NCBI RefSeq assembly: GCF_007655135.1
Contig: NC_045134.1
Span: 3,802,982-3,866,981, forward strand
DNA length: 64,000 nt
Origin: Punica granatum
Taxonomy: Eukaryota; Streptophyta; Magnoliopsida; Myrtales; Lythraceae
Direction of reading: 5' to 3'
Shown here piece by piece: positions 57,278 to 64,000 of this stretch. A program made the translations under genes and the position numbers. Positions within the stretch are counted from its first letter, which is position 1. Each line of letters opens with the position of its first letter. Under the pieces are notes generated by a model. That model saw only the letters and a program-made list of their open reading frames with translations. It did no database searches and was not told the DNA's origin.

Positions 57278-60200
57278 ATGGAAGAGTATGAATCCATCCT
57301 TTCTCCCTCAATTACTTCTCCGTTACCTATAGAGCAACAATCCCAGAATGTTGCATTAATTAGTAAAACGTTAGGATCCTAACACAGTTTAATTCATTTT
57401 GTCTTGTTTGTGGATTTAGAGAGAATGCAACGGAGCTCCTACAACGTTATCGGCGAGATCGCCGCATTCTTCTGAACTTCATGCTCTCCGGAAGCCTAAT
57501 AAAGAAAGTCATTATGCCTCCTGGAGCTGTTTCACTTGATGATGTGGACCTAGATCAAGTCAGTGCTGATTATGTTCTGAGTTGCGCTAAAAAAGGTTCT
57601 CTATATCTCTGAGATCTTTCTCACTTATAGACTCATGCATTTTTAGATCCTATCTCGATTTTTACCTAGAGCACTCTTTGTATGTGTAGGTGAAATGCTT
57701 GAACTATCCGAAGCTATTAGAGCCTATCATGATCATACTGGGTTGCCTCAAATGGTAAGCAGTACATACTTTATCACTGGCTTGATTATGCATGCAAAAT
57801 TCATGACACTGCTCGTCACCAGGAAAGGAACTTGGATTTTGAGTAGGTGAAAAAGGGGAGTCATAAGTGAAACTTGATGAGGATCAGATCTAACTCAATT
57901 TTTCAAAATTTGATAAGGTGTTAAAGATTGTGAGTTCCAAATTTGACTTACAGAGAGATTTGCGTAAAGCTCACTTTCATGGTGTAGCTTATTTGGGTTC
58001 AGCTACTTTTGGTTTTGACAACATGGTAATTGCTTGCTGTTTCTGCTGCATCGATTAGGTACTTGGCTTGAGTTTGGAATGATAGAATAACAAGGGAATT
58101 GAATGAAATCGCTATATGAAATGGTCCAATTTGATCAGGGAATTCCATCACCATAAGTTTCATTTATTTGAACCACGTGTCTGAAGCTTGAAATATTGAT
58201 GTTACAATCATAAAATAACAGGCCTTTTTATGACTGTATATGAACTTCTTGTTGGCGGCAATTTTCTGTAGCTTTAATTTCTTTTGCTGTTACTAGAACA
58301 ATGCAGGGTCTACAGATGAATTCTTTCTGGTGACAAGTCCTGAGTTTTCAGGGTCGCCTCCAAGGAGGGCAGCCCCACCTGTTCCAGCTTTTAAATCACC
58401 TCCCATCCCTTCTTTCTTGCCTGCATCGGCTCCACTTGAACCATCTCCTGTTCCCGATTTTGCATCTTCACCAGTGCAGTCCAGTGTCGCTAGATCAGAA
58501 TCATTTAGTTCTCAACAAGTTCAGGAACTAACTGTGGATGACATTGAGGATTTTGAGGATGATGATTATCTCGATGAAGTTGACAGTCGCAGAGTTTCTA
58601 GACGGAATATCAGTGATGCTGCTGAACTTGTGCCCAATTTACCTCTATTTGCGACAGGTAAAATGGAACGTGAAAGTTTGACTATCTTCTGCAGCTATAA
58701 CATTGAGATCAGAACTTTACACTGGTAGGTTCAGCCAGGAATTGAATATCTAACGATGAATTAGAAATGGTAAGGATCTAGTGGCATGTAATTGGACTAG
58801 TTAGTTCATCATCTTATTGATTGTATAAGTAACTTGTCAAAAGATATGTTTAAGTTGAAATCTAGAACGTGATTCGTGCAAAAACTATTGCCAATCAATT
58901 GGCTGCTAAATGTGAACTAGTTGCTTGTATGTGTTATATTGTTTTTAGGATCGTTTCATATATGCTTATCATCTTAGAAACCTTTACATGGTGGAATATT
59001 AGGTTCCAAAAATATAAATTGTAAAAGTGTGCATTAAATGTCTAAATGGCATATATAACCTGTATTACACATTCAATGCATTCCGCAATGCTGCAAAGCT
59101 ATCATCAGGCCATATCTCTCTGGTTCCTCATGCACTTCATTTATGAATGGCAATAGCATGAAAAGTTTTCTTTATCTATTGTAAATTGCGTTAAGCTGCT
59201 CTATGTCATCTATTTCATTTGAGCGATGGATTTACTGCAACATCTGATAAATTCTATCTAGCTCCATCGCAAGGTTGGTCTTTGGTTTAGGGCTCACCCT
59301 CAGCGTTCACATTCAGTCATTGCTTTGTTTTGATTTTAGATTTCTTCCTGATCAGGGCTTACATTACTCAAAGCTTGTATCAACTTAGATTATACTTTAA
59401 GGAGACGAATGCATAGACAAGTTTACAAAGATTTTTCCCCTTATTTTCAGGTATTACGGATGATGACCTCCGCGAAACTGCCTATGAAATCCTTTTGGCT
59501 TGTGCCGGGGCTTCAGGGTAAGTTTCTCTATACTCTAATGCACCTTATAAGGTAGTCTTTTCTATCACAGTGTAATTAACTAGTGTTATCGCCAGAATCT
59601 GTCTTCAGTCTGACAGTTAATTTCTCTATTTTGCACTCTCCTTATACACACGATATATATGGAAACAGGGGTCTTATTGTTCCAACTAAGGAGAAGAAGA
59701 AGGATAAGAGGTCCAAGTTGATCAGGAAGCTCGGACGTAGTAAAACTGAAAATGTGATGGCACCATCTCGTACACCAGGATTGGTGGGTTTGTTGGAGAC
59801 AATGCGTGTACAGATGGAGGTACTTTCAAAAGTTGTCATTCAACATGATGTTTTTCTTCCTTCTGGTTAATATATCTTCATTTTCACTGTCGCCTTTCAC
59901 AAAACTATAAGCTACAGTGTAATCCATGTAAAAGTTCTTCCTTTTTTCTACAAGGTTATAGATTCATTGAGTAATATATCATCAGTTCCAAACACATAAA
60001 GACTAACGTTTTCTTCTCATTCATAAGCCCCAAAAAGAGTAAAGCTTATTATTCATTTCCATAATTCGTATGTGTTTAACAATAATTGGATTTAGTCATT
60101 AATGCAGATATCTGTAGTCTCAACCCTACCTCATAGTAGTTCCAAAATGATGATTGCATCTTTCAAAAAGAACTGGTTTAATAATTTATCATATATTATG

Positions 60201-63200
60201 CTGATAAAACAGCGACCAATGAAGAAAACTTACTAAAAACCATAAACTGTGATTTGGAAGCTCCTGTCCTCCGAAAAAACTCTTCATGCATTCAGACTTA
60301 TCATCAGAAATTCGTCTCTGATTTGCACAAATTCATTAAAAGATTCTTTGCTCCTTTTGTTTCATGATGATGAGCGCCTTCTACTTTGATCATGTTAAAA
60401 TTCATTTATTCCTCTGGTATTCGTGAAGGTAGATCTCTGAGGTGATGGACATCAGGACAAGACAGGGGCTACTCAATGCTATGGTGGGGAAAGTGGGAAA
60501 GAGAATGGACAGCTTGCTGATTCCTCTGGAATTGTTATGTTGTATTTCTCGCACGGAATTTTCTGACAAGAAAGCATATATAAAATGGCAAAAGAGACAG
60601 GTCGGTCGAGTCCTTTTTCCCGCTGTGATATTAATTGGCTGCTTTTGTTATTCTGAGCATTAAAATTTTGTCTTGCAGTTATACATGTTGGAGGAGGGGC
60701 TAATCAATCATGCTGCTGTTGGATTCAGTGAATCTGGGCGTAAAGCGAGTGAGCTTAGGATTCTTATGGCAAAGATTGAGGAATCTGAGGTATCAGATTT
60801 GTGAAGCCCAATTATAAACCTATTCTAGTGAGATTTTTCTAGAAACATGAATCATAAAATTGATTCTTCTAGGTCCCCAAACAATCAACCTGGGACCAAT
60901 GGCAATGAAACGCTGTGATTTATCTCGTTTGAAAGATTTATATTTCAGAAGACCTGTACTTTTTTGGCTCATTTTTTTAAGTGCGCCAATCTCTCTATTT
61001 TTGCATGAACACGTGATTCAACTATTCCTTTTTCTTTTTTCTTTTTCCCTTTTTTTCCGAAGGAAGGTTAATTGGTATAGTCATCACCTGGTATTTAAGT
61101 AGTCCCCATCCTAAATTTTCTTTTCTGTCATAATGCCTTTTGTGGTCCATTGATTATTATTCCTTTTATTTAAAATCTTCGAATTCTTGATGTTATCCTT
61201 TTAGTATTGCTGTTAATTTAGGTTTTCTTTTTTCTTTTTTATATGTTACAGTGTCTTATCGCTTTTTCTTGGTTATATTGAAATGCTATTTCTGGTGGTT
61301 TGCTCCTTCTCTAAGACTGTATTTTGGTTTCAGTCTTTTCCGCCTTCAACGGGTGAAATCCAACGGACAGAAAGTTTAAGGGCTCTTAGGGAAGTTGCGA
61401 TTCCACTTGCTGAGAGACCTGCTCGTGGTGACCTTACTGGCGAAGTTTGCCACTGGGCAGATGGTTATCACTTAAATGTTAGAATATACGAGAAGTTGCT
61501 GCTCAGTGTTTTTGACGTCTTAGATGAGGGAAAGTTAACAGACGTGAGTATTTATTGCATTGTAAAAACTATGACTACTTGGACGTCTAATGCTGGCTTT
61601 AATTAATTTAGATCTTCCCACTTCGATTTGTTGTAGATGACTCAAGTGAATAAAAACTGAGTAGATTCAGTGAAGTAATTCAGTGATGTTTATATTATAC
61701 TAATCCAGGAAGTGGAAGAAATACTTGAACTGCTGAAGTCTACTTGGCGGGTTTTAGGAATCACGGAGACTATTCACTACACCTGCTACGCGTGGGTCTT
61801 ATTTCGTCAGGTAAATTCGGGTGAAAGTCAACATCTTAAAATATATCATTGCTAGACTGATGATTTAATATGCGTTGCTTGATCACAGTATGTTATAACC
61901 AGTGAGCTAGGAATGCTACAACATGCAATCGAGCAGCTGAACAGAATCCCGTTGAAAGAACAGAGGGGCCCGCAAGAGAGGTCACACTTGCGAAGCCTGT
62001 ACGCGAAAGTCGATGTTGGTGATGACTCTCGAGATGTCTCTTTCTTGCACTCTTTCCTTATGCCTATCCAGAGATGGGCTGATAAACGGCTTGGAGACTA
62101 TCATCTGCACTTTTCAGAGGTTCAATAAATGATTCTATCAGATGCTGGAATTCACAATTTATATGCAATTGGCAACATAATCACTTCTGAGGTGTTGTTT
62201 TGCAGGGACCAGCAATGTTGGAGAGTGTATTGAAAGTTTCCATGATTTCTAGGAGGCTTCTGTTGGAAGAACCTGAGGTTATACCACGATTCCTAACATT
62301 TTCTAATAAGATGTTGGGACCAACAAATGACACTTTTGTAGTATAACTAATTCACTCCGAAGCAGCGAAAAACCTTGGTTCCCAGTTCTATTATCGTATC
62401 CATCATTTTATTAGTTTTGTTGTCAAACTAACTACTTTTCCATGGAAAAATACAGATGATGCAGTCGATGTCTGTTAGTGATCGAGATCAGATAGAATCA
62501 TATATTTCATCCTCCATCAAGAGTGCCTTTTCTAGAGTAAGTTCTAAAATGTATCGAGCTGTTTACTGCACAATTATCTTCATGCATTCTACCAATAACG
62601 ATTATACGTAGATTCAGCCGCTTTATCAATTTGTTAGCTCTATTTATGACTAACTGCCATGACCAAGAAATGCCATGTTTCTTTACGATAGATAAAGGAA
62701 AGATTAAGTATTATGTCAGGAAAGTAATTCGTACTTTCTGAATGCAGGTGTTGCTAGCTGTCGACAAATTGGAGGCAACACATGATCATCCTTTGGCATT
62801 GCTTGCAGAAGAAACAAAGAGACTTGTTCAGAAGGATTCAAGCACCTTCATGCCCATCTTCTCAAAGAGGCATCCGAAAGCTGCCATTGTTTCAGCTTCC
62901 CTCCTTCACAGGTTTTATGGGCACAAGTTGGTAAGCTCCATAATTGGTTGTTTTCTTGTTCAACTTAGCAGTCACGTATGTTCTCATAAACATGGGTCTT
63001 CAGAAACCTTTTCTCGATGGTGCTGAGCATCTCACGGAGGATGTCGCGTCTGTGTTCCCTGCGGCTGATAGCCTTGAGCAGTATATAATATCCCTTATAG
63101 CAACCACCTGTGGCGAGGAAAATATCGATTTCTACACCAAGAAGTTGTCTCTGTACCAGGTGAAATAGTTGACCTTTTATCTGATTATTAGCAATTCTAT

Positions 63201-63951
63201 TTTCTTTTGTTTTCCCCTCTTTTCTACATATTACTAATATGTGAGCAACTTCGAAAGTTCATGGTCTTGACAAGTTACCATGTATTTCTGATCTTAATTT
63301 ATTTCAATGATGCTTGTATTTCTGTTTCAGATCGAATCAGTATCTGGAACATTGGTGTTGCGTTGGGTCAATTCACAGCTCGAAAGAATTTCAAATTGGG
63401 TGGAACGTGCCATACAACAAGAGGTACGCATTCAAGTCCCTTAATACTCCTGAGCCTTAAAAGCATGAAATTTCGATTTGATATATTTTTCTTTAATATA
63501 ATTGATCATGTTGAAAAGATCTCATATCCCTACTTTGTGTTTGGTTTTCTCGAATATCTCTCTTTTTTATTACTTATGTTGCCTTTAATGCTGAACTTTT
63601 ATGTAATTTCTCTGCAGCGATGGGACCCAATATCACCTCAGCAGCGGCATGGGCCTTCCATTGTCGAAGTATACAGGATTGTCGAGGAGGTATATCAATT
63701 AATCTTTTTGACATTCAAAATTAATTGTTCAAAATGCAGTAATTCGCTTTGTAAACTGATTTTACCAATTTGTGCCCATTTTGATCTGATTCTAATGCTT
63801 CAAGCTAATGCTTTCTGTTCCTGTTCTTTGCAGACAGTTGATCAATTCTTCGCGCTTAAGGTTCCGATGAGGCTCACAGAATTGAATAGCATGTTCAGGG
63901 GTATAGACAATGCTTTTCAAAAGTACGCAAATCGCGTGGTTGAAGATCTAG
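57278..63951 (+). CDS. PATROL1: PATROL1/unc-13-like MUN-domain protein, 18 exons, 3' end outside window
   Basis: In Arabidopsis PATROL1 helps deliver the plasma-membrane H+-ATPase AHA1 in guard cells; this gene looks like its orthologue. Exons: 57278-57285, 57420-57595, 57690-57754, 58297-58657, 59451-59517, 59669-59819, 60433-60600, 60679-60789, 61334-61543, 61709-61810, 61889-62119, 62215-62277, 62456-62536, 62748-62930, 63004-63159, 63331-63423, 63618-63689, 63834-63951. They total 2416 bases (805 residues plus one base), all in phase with GT-AG borders. Recognisable segments are MEEENATELLQRYRRDRR, SLIKKVIMPPGAV, ELTVDDIEDFEDDDYLDEV (acidic), MDIRTRQGLLNA, ERPARGDLTGEVCHWADGYH, YHLHFSE and WDPISPQQRHG. 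Residues about 84-165 are Pro/Ser-rich and probably disordered. Exon 1 carries only eight coding bases. The Arabidopsis protein is about 1100 residues, so roughly a quarter lies beyond 64000. Confidence 0.93.
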
Positions 63952-64000
63952 GTACGTACTAGATATTACACGAATTGATATAAGCTATAAATTTGATCTC

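Noticed and set aside
63207..63962. 251-codon plus-strand open frame
   Set aside because: It reads through introns and in the wrong frame for exon 16; the exons of the PATROL1-like gene at 63331-63951 explain the sequence, and the remainder is T-rich intron.

Overview
This is nuclear DNA of a dicot plant, very probably a woody rosid. The evidence is AT-rich intergenic sequence, GT-AG introns, plant-only gene families (SOT-type sulfotransferases, coiled-coil NLR immune receptors, an LNK clock coactivator, a PATROL1/unc-13-like MUN protein) and many small DNA transposons and SINEs. The species cannot be fixed from the sequence. Exon boundaries were worked out by hand from reading frame, splice phase and family motifs.

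Layout. 1-7.9 kb has no gene: a 39-bp minisatellite, a 37-base C run, a probable LTR remnant and AT-rich sequence. 7.9-18.6 kb holds a minus-strand sulfotransferase cluster: one gene with an intron (7925-9091), a decayed fragment (15364-15647) and an intronless gene (17367-18407). Transposon debris lies between and around them: a LINE RNase H fragment, CACTA-like ends, a hAT-like MITE and two tRNA-derived SINEs with clear target-site duplications. 18.6-22.8 kb is mostly transposon-derived. 22.9-26.1 kb is a minus-strand, multi-exon LNK-like gene.

25.3-35.2 kb is the most informative part. The segment from the middle of an LNK exon, through the intergenic spacer, to the 5' leader of a coiled-coil NLR has been tandemly duplicated. 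This left a truncated LNK fragment fused to an orphan NLR promoter (about 29.1-30.0 kb). One copy later gained a 682-bp Mutator-like element with a 9-bp target duplication, and the other copy preserves the empty site. The NLR (31914-35191) is broken by one nonsense codon and one frameshift.

35.2-57.2 kb holds an RPP13-like-4-type protein with winged-helix and LRR parts but no nucleotide-binding core (39170-41978, one frameshift), then 8 kb of MITEs and tandem repeats, then an intact 1224-residue coiled-coil NLR (50209-53883). The downstream flanks of these two resistance-type genes (about 42.5-43.6 and 54.9-56.2 kb) are paralogous. From 57278 to the window end runs a PATROL1-like gene of at least 18 coding exons, cut by the window edge.

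The genes do not form a pathway. The sulfotransferases belong to small-molecule conjugation, the NLRs to immunity, LNK to clock and light transcription, and the PATROL1-like protein to membrane traffic. What links the region is its history: local duplication, decay and repeated insertion of short transposons. I found no convincing new biological system. The best leads are the promoter-capturing duplication, the altered MHD motifs in both coiled-coil NLRs, and the datable transposon insertions at paralogous empty sites.
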